Shown here in pieces: positions 1 to 5,766 of a stretch of 6,524 bases of DNA. Origin of the DNA: Solirubrobacterales bacterium (GTDB lineage Bacteria; Actinomycetota; Thermoleophilia; Solirubrobacterales; Solirubrobacteraceae); the NCBI GenBank assembly GCA_025964065.1, contig JAOPZO010000040.1:1-6524 (forward strand). Reading direction: 5' to 3'. Below the pieces are notes generated by a model. It did no database searches and was not told where the DNA came from. It saw only the letters and a list, made by a program, of their open reading frames with translations. Every line of letters starts with the position of its first letter. Positions within the stretch are counted from its first letter, which is position 1. A program made the position numbers and the translations under genes.

Positions 1-153
1 GGCGGGGAGCGCGCTGCCGGTGGCCGCCTGCGCGCGCGTGGTCCCCGTCGGGCCGTCGGGCCTCGCGAAGCCCGGGAAGCCGTTCGCGACGAAGAGGATC
101 AGCGCGCCGAACAGCAGCGCCTGCCCCACGACGGCGAAGACGAGCACGCGCAC
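1..153 (-). CDS. Membrane protein of unknown function (5' part, cut by window edge)
   Basis: I do not recognise this protein. Only the N-terminal part is visible: from a GTG at 153 there are 51 codons to the window edge, with no stop. Residues about 3-23 form one hydrophobic membrane-spanning segment (VLVFAVVGQALLFGALILF), followed by a polar Gly/Pro/Thr/Ala-rich stretch, so it is probably a membrane-anchored or signal-anchored protein. It follows the acyl-CoA dehydrogenase on the same strand after about 28 nt and is probably co-transcribed. The start is uncertain. An in-frame stop at 198-196 limits the upstream extension, and no ATG, GTG or TTG lies between that stop and 153. The segment before the GTG (positions 189-154) still reads like a coding N-terminus (TDAQDLKRALS), so a non-canonical ACG at 189 or CTG at 171 is possible. 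The choice of GTG is by default and has no good ribosome binding site. Confidence 0.55.
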   Translation of the reverse strand, partial: MRVLVFAVVGQALLFGALILFVANGFPGFARPDGPTGTTRAQAATGSALPA

Positions 154-181
154 GGAGAGCGCGCGCTTCAGGTCCTGCGCG

Positions 182-1486
182 TCAGTCGTTGGAAGTCACC
201 GCCTCGAGGAGGTGCGCGAACTTCTCGCGGGCGGCCGCGCGGTTCGTCGGGAGGTGCTCCGACGGCGGTGCGCCCTCCGCGGGCGCCTCGTACCCGCGCA
301 GCACCTGCCGCGCCACGGACTGGCGGTGGACCTCGTCCGGGCCGTCGTAGAAGCGCGCGCCACGGGCGTAGCGGTACATGGCCTCGAGCGGCATGTCGGT
401 GGAGTAGCCCAGGGAGCCGTGCGCCTGGAGGGCGCGGTCGATGACGTCGTGCATGACCCCGGCTCCGAAGAACTTGATGAGCGAGATCTCCCTGCGGGCC
501 GCGGAGGCGCCCTGCGTGTCCATGACCCACGCGGCGTGGAGGGTCATGAGCCGCGCGGCGTGCATCTGCGCGGCGGAGTCGGCGATCCAGTTCTGGACCG
601 TCTGCTTGTCGGCCAGCAGCGAGCCGTGCGCGTAGCGGGACTGGGCGCGCTCGCAGAGCATGTCGAACGCGCGGGCGCTCACCCCGAGCCAGCGCATGCA
701 GTGGTGGATGCGGCCCGGGCCGAGGCGGTGCTGGGCGATGAGGAAGCCCTCACCCTCGCCGCCGAGGAGCGCGTCGGCGGGGAGCCGGACGTCCTCGTAC
801 TTGATCTCCGCGTGCCCGCCGAGCTTCCCGTAGGCCTCCTCGGGGTGCTCCATCGTCGCGACGTCGCGGAGGATCCTCACGCCGGGCGTGTCGACCGGCA
901 CGAGGAACATCGAGGCGCGCTGGTGCGAGCGGGCGTCGGGGTCCGTGACCGCCATGACGATGAGGAAGTCGGCGATCGAGGCGTTGCTCGAGAACCACTT
1001 GTGCCCGTTGAGCACCCAGCCGTCCCCGTCCTTCACCGCGCGCGTCTTGAGCAGGGTCGGATCCGAGCCGGCCGTGTCGGGCTCGGTCATGGAGAACGCG
1101 CTCTTCAGGTCGCCGGCCAGCAGCGGGTGGAGGTAGCGCTCCTTCTGCTCCTCGGTCCCGGCGAGCGCGAGGATCTCCGAGTTGCCCGAGTCGGGTGCCT
1201 GGCACCCGAACGCGTTGGGGGCGAACGGGCTCGAGCCGAGGATCTCGTGCATGAGCCCGAGCTTCACCTGGCCGAAGCCCTGCCCGCCGAGCTCCGGGTC
1301 GAGGTGCGCCGCCCACAGGCCGCGCGCCTTCACCTGCGCCTGCAGCGGCGCGTAGACCCGGTCGACCTCGTCCTGGCGCAGCTCGTGGAAGACGGTCTCC
1401 AGCGGCCAGATCTCCGCCCGCACGAACTCGCGCATCCAGGCGAGCTGCTCTTCGAACTCCGGCTCGGTCGAGAAGTCCCACGCCAT
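182..1486 (-). CDS. Acyl-CoA dehydrogenase family protein, ACAD10/11-like
   Basis: A 434-residue FAD-dependent acyl-CoA dehydrogenase, predicted to desaturate an acyl-CoA at the alpha-beta bond and pass electrons to an electron-transfer flavoprotein in the cytoplasm. The usual order is visible: helical N-terminal domain (about 1-130), the FAD/substrate-binding MTEPDTAGSD motif (133-142) leading into the beta domain with LNGHKWFSSN (159-168), and the C-terminal helical domain with QAHGSLGYS (354-362) and FYDGPDEVHRQSVARQVL (379-396). The DGPDEVH signature is typical of the ACAD10/ACAD11-like branch; where medium-chain enzymes carry the catalytic Glu (YEGT), this protein has Asp381. Substrate chain length cannot be read from sequence. 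The ATG at 1486 is preferred because a GGAGA ribosome binding site lies about 9 nt upstream and the family N-terminus begins here; the frame stays open upstream to 1741 but only as a shadow of tenA. It is likely translated by coupling to tenA. Confidence 0.93.
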   Translation of the reverse strand: MAWDFSTEPEFEEQLAWMREFVRAEIWPLETVFHELRQDEVDRVYAPLQAQVKARGLWAAHLDPELGGQGFGQVKLGLMHEILGSSPFAPNAFGCQAPDSGNSEILALAGTEEQKERYLHPLLAGDLKSAFSMTEPDTAGSDPTLLKTRAVKDGDGWVLNGHKWFSSNASIADFLIVMAVTDPDARSHQRASMFLVPVDTPGVRILRDVATMEHPEEAYGKLGGHAEIKYEDVRLPADALLGGEGEGFLIAQHRLGPGRIHHCMRWLGVSARAFDMLCERAQSRYAHGSLLADKQTVQNWIADSAAQMHAARLMTLHAAWVMDTQGASAARREISLIKFFGAGVMHDVIDRALQAHGSLGYSTDMPLEAMYRYARGARFYDGPDEVHRQSVARQVLRGYEAPAEGAPPSEHLPTNRAAAREKFAHLLEAVTSND

Positions 1487-1500
1487 GTCGTCACGTCTCC
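1487..1500 (-). promoter_or_regulatory. Ribosome binding site of the acyl-CoA dehydrogenase inside the tenA 3' end
   Basis: Reading the minus strand, GGAGACG is followed by the tenA stop TGA, then CGAC, then ATG. The GGAG core is made of the last tenA codons (Arg-Glu-Thr-stop). This supports 1486 as the start and suggests that ribosomes finishing tenA help start the next gene. Confidence 0.7.
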
Positions 1501-2153
1501 CGTCGTTGGAGGGTCCAGCCCATGTCCCAGAACGCGAGCTCGTGCCGTGAGCACGTGAGGAACGCGTCCTGCATGCGCGACCGTAGCGCCGGCCCCGCCC
1601 CGGCGGCGAGGTCGTCGACGAGCGCGCGGCACCACGCCGCGAGCTCCGCGAAGCCCGGGTCGGCGTAGGTCGCGATCCACGCGGCGTACTGCGGATGGGC
1701 GGGCGCACCGCGTGCGGCGAGGCGCTCGCCGACCTCCGCATACCCCCACATGCAGGGCAGCAGGGCGGCCGCGAGCTCCGCGTAGTCGCCGAGGGCGGCG
1801 GTGCGAAGGAGGAAGTCGGCGTAGGCGGCGGTGGCGGGCGCGGCGGGCTCCGCGTCGAGGTCGGCCTGCGTGATGCCGAGCTCGGCCGCGAGCGCGCGGT
1901 GGAGCTCCATCTCCTCGCCGAGGATCGCCCGGGTCAGGTCGGCGAAGCGCCGCATCGTCCGCAGGTCGGGCGCGCGGGCCGCGCCCAGCGCGAGCAGGCG
2001 CGCGTAGTCCACGAGGAAGACGTGGTCCTGGCGGACCCAGTGGGCGAAGCGGTCTGCCGGGAGGGTGCCGTCGCCGATGCCCGTCACGAACGGGTGCGCG
2101 TGCTGGGCCTCCCAGACCTCGGCGGCCGCGGCTCGGAGCTCGTCCGTGAACAT
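1491..2153 (-). CDS. tenA: TenA/THI-4 family thiaminase II (aminopyrimidine aminohydrolase)
   Basis: A 220-residue all-helical TenA protein. Family members of this type hydrolyse aminopyrimidine products of thiamine breakdown to HMP for reuse in thiamine synthesis, and can cleave thiamine. The residues known as the TenA active site line up: Asp43 in the WVRQD segment, Tyr111, the nucleophile Cys134 in LLPCMWGY with Tyr138, Tyr163, and Glu205 in RHELAFWDMGW. The presence of Cys134 places it in the Cys-type (TenA_C) group. The tyrosine expected near position 46 is Phe, a mild change. The ATG at 2153 gives a normal family N-terminus (MFTDELRAAAAEVW). There is no strong ribosome binding site, but a TACGGT box ends 8 nt before the ATG, so the mRNA may be leaderless. 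The stop at 1493-1491 lies 4 nt before the acyl-CoA dehydrogenase ATG, indicating an operon. No other thiamine genes are in view, so the pairing is unusual. Confidence 0.92.
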   Translation of the reverse strand: MFTDELRAAAAEVWEAQHAHPFVTGIGDGTLPADRFAHWVRQDHVFLVDYARLLALGAARAPDLRTMRRFADLTRAILGEEMELHRALAAELGITQADLDAEPAAPATAAYADFLLRTAALGDYAELAAALLPCMWGYAEVGERLAARGAPAHPQYAAWIATYADPGFAELAAWCRALVDDLAAGAGPALRSRMQDAFLTCSRHELAFWDMGWTLQRRET

Positions 2154-2161
2154 CGCCGCTG

Positions 2162-2177
2162 ACCGTACCGCTACGGT
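2162..2177. promoter_or_regulatory. Divergent promoter region with a shared inverted repeat
   Basis: ACCGTA (2162-2167), a CCGC spacer, then TACGGT (2172-2177): a 6-bp inverted repeat with a 4-nt spacer in the 55-bp gap between tenA and the WS/DGAT gene. Each arm reads TACGGT on one strand, a good actinobacterial -10 (TANNNT). On the minus strand the box ends 8 nt before the tenA ATG; on the plus strand it ends 31 nt before the WS/DGAT ATG, leaving room for a leader with a ribosome binding site. No convincing -35 box is seen for either direction. The repeat could equally be a regulator site. Confidence 0.5.
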
Positions 2178-2193
2178 TCGCGCCAGCGACCCT

Positions 2194-2201
2194 GAGGAGA
2201 G
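2194..2201 (+). promoter_or_regulatory. Ribosome binding site of the WS/DGAT gene
   Basis: GAGGAGAG ends 7 nt before the ATG at 2209, a strong Shine-Dalgarno at normal spacing. It fixes this start although the frame is open further upstream to 2065, which lies inside tenA. Confidence 0.8.
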
Positions 2202-2208
2202 TCCCCGC

Positions 2209-3672
2209 ATGCCCCAGCAGCACTTCGACCGCCTGAGCGCGCTTGACGCGTCGTTCCTGCACCAGGAGGGCGAGAACTCCCACATGCACGTGGGCGCGGT
2301 GACGATCTTCGAAGGGCCGCCCCCGGCCTACGAGGAGTTCCTGGACTCCATCCGCGGGCGCCTGCACCTCGTCCCGCGCTATCGCCAGAAGCTGACGTTC
2401 CCCCGCTTCGAGTCGGGCCGGCCGCTCTGGGTCGACGACCCGTCGTTCAACCTCGAGTTCCACGTCCGCCAGACCGCGCTGCCGCGACCGGGCGCCGAGG
2501 GCCAGCTCATGCGCCTCGCCGCGCGCATCTTCTCCCAGCAGCTCGACCGCACCAAGCCGCTGTGGGAGCTGTGGATGATCGAGGGCGTCGAGCCCGCGGA
2601 GCCCGGCGGAGCGCGCCGCTTCGCGCTGATCTCCAAGACGCACCACGCGCTCATCGACGGCGTCTCGGGCATCGACCTCGCGACGGTGCTCTTCGACCTC
2701 TCCCCCGTCCCGCCGGAGATCCCGCACCCCGACGCCCCCTGGTCGCCCCACCGCGAGCCCGGCGCCGCGGAGGTCATCGCCTCGGGCGGCCTCGGCGCCG
2801 TGCGCGCGGGGCTCAGGGGCGTGACGCGCGCGCTCGGCGTGGTGGCGAAGCCCGGCGCGGTGCTGCACGAGGCGAAGGAGGCCGTGGAGGGCGTCGGCGA
2901 GATCGCCTGGGCCGCGATGAACCCGGCGCCCGCGACGCCGCTGAACGTCCCGATCGGCCCGCACCGGCGGTTCGTCGGCGTGCGGGCGGAGCTCCGCGAC
3001 TTCAAGCTCGTGAAGGACACCTTCGGCGGCACGGTGAACGACGTGGTGCTCACGGCGGTGAGCGGCGCGCTGCGGGAGTTCCTGCGTTCGCGCGGGGTGC
3101 GCACGGAGGGGCTCGAGCTTCGCGCGCTCGTGCCGGTCTCCATCCGCTCCGAGCAGGAGCAGGGCCAGCTCGGCAACCGGATCGCCGCGATGCGCGGGCC
3201 GCTGCCCGTCTACGTCGAGGACCCCGTCGCCCGGCTGCGCGTGGTGCGCGGCGGGATGGACGACCTGAAGAAGTCCAAGCAGGCCGTGGGCGCCGAGGCG
3301 CTCGCATCCGTGCAGAACTTCGCGCCGCCGACGATCCTCGCGCAGGCCTCGCGGCTCAACTTCTCCACACGGCTCTTCAACCTGATCGTCACGAACGTGC
3401 CGGGCCCCCAGTTCCCGATCTACACCCGCGGCCGCGAGATGCAGGACGTCTTCCCGGTCGCGTTCCTGCCCGAGGACCATGCGCTCGCGATCGCGATCAT
3501 GTCCTACAACGGCAAGGTGAACTTCGGGCTGCTGGGCGACTACGACGCGCTGCCGGACCTGCAGGCCGTGGGCGACGGCATCGAGCAGGCGCTCGCCGAG
3601 CTCGTGGCGCTCGCCAAGAAGCGCGGCGGGCCGCGCAGTCCCGCCTCCGTGCGGTCGCTCTCCCCCGCCTGA
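2209..3672 (+). CDS. WS/DGAT: wax ester synthase / diacylglycerol O-acyltransferase
   Basis: A 487-residue bifunctional acyltransferase of the bacterial wax ester synthase/acyl-CoA:diacylglycerol acyltransferase family, which transfers acyl groups from acyl-CoA to fatty alcohol or diacylglycerol to form wax esters or triacylglycerol, usually at the inner face of the membrane and lipid droplets. The N-terminal signature LSALDASFLHQE is followed by MHVGA (26-30), PLWELW (117-122), the catalytic HHALIDG (145-151, the HHxxxDG motif), TVNDVVLTAV (275-284) in the C-terminal domain, and NVPGP (396-400). Length is normal and no key motif is missing. The start at 2209 is supported by a strong ribosome binding site and the family N-terminus. 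It is transcribed away from tenA and converges on the protease. Which product it makes cannot be told from sequence. Opposing an acyl-CoA dehydrogenase across one promoter region is metabolically suggestive only. Confidence 0.95.
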   Translation: MPQQHFDRLSALDASFLHQEGENSHMHVGAVTIFEGPPPAYEEFLDSIRGRLHLVPRYRQKLTFPRFESGRPLWVDDPSFNLEFHVRQTALPRPGAEGQLMRLAARIFSQQLDRTKPLWELWMIEGVEPAEPGGARRFALISKTHHALIDGVSGIDLATVLFDLSPVPPEIPHPDAPWSPHREPGAAEVIASGGLGAVRAGLRGVTRALGVVAKPGAVLHEAKEAVEGVGEIAWAAMNPAPATPLNVPIGPHRRFVGVRAELRDFKLVKDTFGGTVNDVVLTAVSGALREFLRSRGVRTEGLELRALVPVSIRSEQEQGQLGNRIAAMRGPLPVYVEDPVARLRVVRGGMDDLKKSKQAVGAEALASVQNFAPPTILAQASRLNFSTRLFNLIVTNVPGPQFPIYTRGREMQDVFPVAFLPEDHALAIAIMSYNGKVNFGLLGDYDALPDLQAVGDGIEQALAELVALAKKRGGPRSPASVRSLSPA

Positions 3673-3686
3673 GCGGGGCCGCTCAG
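3669..3686. terminator. Convergent hairpin containing both stop codons
   Basis: CTGAGCGG (3669-3676), GG, CCGCTCAG (3679-3686): 8-bp perfect arms with a 2-nt centre. The WS/DGAT stop (TGA, 3670-3672) lies in the left arm and the protease stop (TCA on the plus strand, 3683-3685) in the right arm. There is no T-run on either side, so it is not a classic intrinsic terminator, but it could serve as a bidirectional end structure for both transcripts. Confidence 0.5.
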
Positions 3687-5353
3687 CCCAGGCGCCGCAG
3701 GCGGATCCGCGCGTCGGGCCGCGCGGGTGCCGCCTCGCGGTTGCCCGCGCGGTCCGTCGCCACGGCCCAGAAGGCGTAGCGCGGGCCGCGGCGCACGCTC
3801 AGGCGGAGGGTCCGGCGGCTCGTGCGCGCCACGCGCTTGACCTTCCGCCCGTCGATGGAGCGGTAGACGTCGAAGGAGCGGATGCCGCTCGCCACGACGC
3901 CGGGGGGCGCGGCGTCCACGCCGACGAGCCGGAGCGTGAGCCGGGAGGACCTCGGGGTGGAGACCTTGACCTTCGTCGCGGGCGCGCGGCGGTCGATGAG
4001 CCTCGCGGCGTTCACGGCGGCCCCCGCGTCGAGGATCCCCCAGCCCAGGTTGGGCTCCCAGCGGGTACCGGGCGCGCGCCGGGAGGTCTCCTTGAGCAGG
4101 CGGATGATCGCCGCGGCGGAGAGGTCGGGGTTGAGGCGGCGGACCATCGCGGCGGTCGCGGCGACGATCGGGCTGGCCATGGAGGTGCCCTGGACGTAGG
4201 CGAAGCGGGAGTCGCCCTTGAAGCTCGTGCGGCAGTTGCACGCGCTGGTCGGCGGGTTGAGCGTGCCCGTGTCGAGCTCCGTGGTCGCGCCGGGGAACGC
4301 ACCGAGCAGGCCGCGCGGCCCCCCGCCCCCGGCGTTCCAGGCGCCGTAGGCGGCGAGCGACACCTGCGAGCCGAAGCCCGCGAAGCTCGCGCGCTGGTCC
4401 GCGACGTTCGCGGCGGTGACGCTCAGGCCGAGACCCTCGGCGAGGTCGCCGCCGGTGCCCGTGGGCTGGAGGACGTCCGAGGGGTAGCCCTGCTGGTCCG
4501 TCGGCGCGTCGGCGGCCGCGGCGACCAGGACGACGTCGCGGTCGTAGGCGTACTGGATGGCGTCCTTGACCGCGGTGGCCACCGGGGTCGACCCGTCCGT
4601 GCCGAACGACATGTTGATGGCGTCCGCGCCGGCGTCCGTGGCCTGCACGATCGACGCGGCGACGGAGCTGTCGGAGAGGTCGGTCTTCACCACGACGAGC
4701 TTGCAGCCGTAGCCCGCGCCCGCGATCCCGATCCCGTTGCCGGCGGCGGCGCAGGCCATGGAGGCGACGTGGGTCCCGTGCCCGGTCTCGTCGACGGTGG
4801 CGGGGCCGCGCCCGGGCGTCTGGTCGAGGTCGACGGCGCTCGTGATGCGGCCCGCGAACTCCGGATGGCTCGCGTCGATGCCCGTGTCGATGACGGCGAC
4901 GGTCGCGTCGAGCGCCTGTGGGACGTCCCAGGCCGCGAAGAGCCCCTGGCGCTGCGCCCACCACTGGACGGGGGTCCCGGCGGGTGCGCCGCTCGCGGGC
5001 TCCTGGGTGACGAGCGCGGGATCGTTCGGGACGGCGCGGAGCTCGGCACGCTGCTCGGGCTGCACGCGGGCGACGCCGGGCTGGGCGCGGAGGCGCCGCG
5101 CGAGCGTCGCGAGCGAGGTGCCGGCCTCGGGACGGACGGTGACGAGCCCCAGCTGCGGGACCCGGGTGCCCGCGAGGCGGCCCTCGGCCCGCGTCACGAG
5201 GCTCCCGGCTGCGGCGCGGCCGACGGGGGCGCCGGCGTCACCCGGTTCGAGCGTGACGAGCAGGCGACCGGTGGGCGCGGCGGCGGCCCCCGTGGCGGGG
5301 ACGAGCGCGAGGGACGCGGCGAGCGCGAGAAGGGTGGCGGTCCTGCGGTGCAT
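3683..5353 (-). CDS. Secreted S8 subtilisin-like serine protease with Ig-like C-terminal tail
   Basis: A 556-residue subtilase. Residues 1-25 are a Sec signal peptide (basic HRR, hydrophobic core, small-residue end GAAAA). Residues about 28-110 resemble an I9-type propeptide (GRLLVTLEPG...VARVQPEQ) that would fold and inhibit the enzyme until removal. The peptidase domain (about 130-455) has the catalytic triad: Asp156 in AVIDTGID, His192 in GHGTHVASMA, Ser391 in GTSMASP. At the oxyanion position, usually AAGN, it reads AAAD with Asp282. A Gly/Pro-rich insert (about 340-385) precedes the Ser loop and contains Cys372-Asn-Cys374; Cys201 and Cys217 are the other cysteines. Residues about 457-556 look like an Ig/FnIII-like domain ending with YAFWAVATDRAGNRE. 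The ATG at 5353 is chosen because the signal peptide begins there; the open frame upstream to 5461 has no such character. The substrate is unknown. Confidence 0.93.
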   Translation of the reverse strand: MHRRTATLLALAASLALVPATGAAAAPTGRLLVTLEPGDAGAPVGRAAAGSLVTRAEGRLAGTRVPQLGLVTVRPEAGTSLATLARRLRAQPGVARVQPEQRAELRAVPNDPALVTQEPASGAPAGTPVQWWAQRQGLFAAWDVPQALDATVAVIDTGIDASHPEFAGRITSAVDLDQTPGRGPATVDETGHGTHVASMACAAAGNGIGIAGAGYGCKLVVVKTDLSDSSVAASIVQATDAGADAINMSFGTDGSTPVATAVKDAIQYAYDRDVVLVAAAADAPTDQQGYPSDVLQPTGTGGDLAEGLGLSVTAANVADQRASFAGFGSQVSLAAYGAWNAGGGGPRGLLGAFPGATTELDTGTLNPPTSACNCRTSFKGDSRFAYVQGTSMASPIVAATAAMVRRLNPDLSAAAIIRLLKETSRRAPGTRWEPNLGWGILDAGAAVNAARLIDRRAPATKVKVSTPRSSRLTLRLVGVDAAPPGVVASGIRSFDVYRSIDGRKVKRVARTSRRTLRLSVRRGPRYAFWAVATDRAGNREAAPARPDARIRLRRLG

Positions 5354-5366
5354 GGGTGCCTGTCGA

Positions 5367-5384
5367 ACCCGCGGCGCCGCGGGT
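5367..5384. repeat. 18-bp perfect palindrome upstream of the protease start
   Basis: ACCCGCGGCGCCGCGGGT is its own reverse complement. It lies 13 nt upstream of the protease ATG, in the 56-nt gap after the MIP18 gene. It could be an operator for a dimeric regulator, or in RNA a GC-rich hairpin close to the start codon that limits ribosome access. No clear TANNNT promoter box is seen in this gap, which favours read-through from the MIP18 gene. Confidence 0.5.
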
Positions 5385-5403
5385 CGGAGCGGTGCTGCCG
5401 GGG

Positions 5404-5422
5404 CCTGGGCTAGTAGCCCAGG
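5404..5422 (-). terminator. Hairpin over the stop codon of the MIP18 gene
   Basis: CCTGGGCT (5404-5411), AGT, AGCCCAGG (5415-5422): 8-bp perfect arms with a 3-nt loop, spanning the last codons and the stop (5412-5410) of the MIP18-family gene. It has no downstream T-run on the minus strand. It may be a weak terminator or an mRNA 3'-end stabiliser that lowers read-through into the protease gene. Confidence 0.4.
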
Positions 5423-5706
5423 GCGAACTTCGCGTCCTCGGACATGCGGTCCGGGGTCCACGGCGGGGTGAAGGTGGAGCCGACGGTGACCGAGTCGACA
5501 CCCTCGAGCTCGGAGACGAACTCGTCGATCTGCTCCTCGACCTGCGGGCCGATCGGGCAGCCCTGGGACGTCAGCGTGTAGGTCACGTGCACCTCGCCGC
5601 CGTCGACCGCGATCTCGTAGATCAGGCCCAGCTCGACGAAGTCGAGCCCGAGCTCGGGATCGATCACGTTCGTCAGGGCGGCTTCGACGTCATCCACGGT
5701 GGCCAT
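5410..5706 (-). CDS. MIP18/DUF59-family metal-sulfur cluster assembly protein
   Basis: A 98-residue protein of the MIP18 (DUF59) family, whose members act in the maturation or transfer of Fe-S clusters (relatives include SufT and PaaD). The conserved features are present: VIDPELGLDFVELGLIY (14-30), the TSQGCP motif (46-51) with the invariant Cys50, and PPWTPDRMSEDAKFALGY (81-98), the usual C-terminus of the short stand-alone actinobacterial form. Length is normal. No suf genes or phenylacetate (paa) genes are in the window, so which client it serves is open. The ATG at 5706 has no Shine-Dalgarno, but TAGACT lies 7 nt upstream, so the transcript is probably leaderless. It may be co-transcribed with the protease downstream. 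Confidence 0.9.
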   Translation of the reverse strand: MATVDDVEAALTNVIDPELGLDFVELGLIYEIAVDGGEVHVTYTLTSQGCPIGPQVEEQIDEFVSELEGVDSVTVGSTFTPPWTPDRMSEDAKFALGY

Positions 5707-5713
5707 GGGTCCG

Positions 5714-5719
5714 AGTCTA
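5714..5719 (-). promoter_or_regulatory. -10 box of the MIP18-family gene
   Basis: Minus-strand TAGACT, followed by CGGACCC and then the ATG at 5706. The 7-nt gap would put transcription start at or next to the ATG, a leaderless mRNA. No good -35 hexamer is seen. Confidence 0.5.
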
Positions 5720-5732
5720 GCCAGCAGGGCGG

Positions 5733-5760
5733 TTGCGCTCCGGCGCGATCGGTGTAGGTT
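5733..5760 (+). promoter_or_regulatory. Promoter of the STAS-domain gene
   Basis: TTGCGC (5733-5738), 16 nt, then TAGGTT (5755-5760). This is the best -35/-10 pair in the window. The -10 ends 6 nt before the ATC at 5767. The TAG in the -10 box is an in-frame stop for the STAS reading frame, so translation cannot start further upstream. Confidence 0.5.
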
Positions 5761-5766
5761 CGCCCG

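Noticed and set aside
20..1558. 512-codon open frame on the plus strand
   Set aside because: Antisense to the acyl-CoA dehydrogenase; composition is Arg/Ala/Val/Glu-rich with no family motif. It is a shadow caused by high GC.
1330..3480. 716-codon open frame on the minus strand
   Set aside because: Runs antisense to the WS/DGAT gene and then out of frame through tenA and the acyl-CoA dehydrogenase; no recognisable motif, very Arg-rich. Shadow frame.
3540..4964. 474-codon open frame on the minus strand
   Set aside because: Out-of-frame reading of the protease, dominated by Arg, Gly and Pro with no domain.
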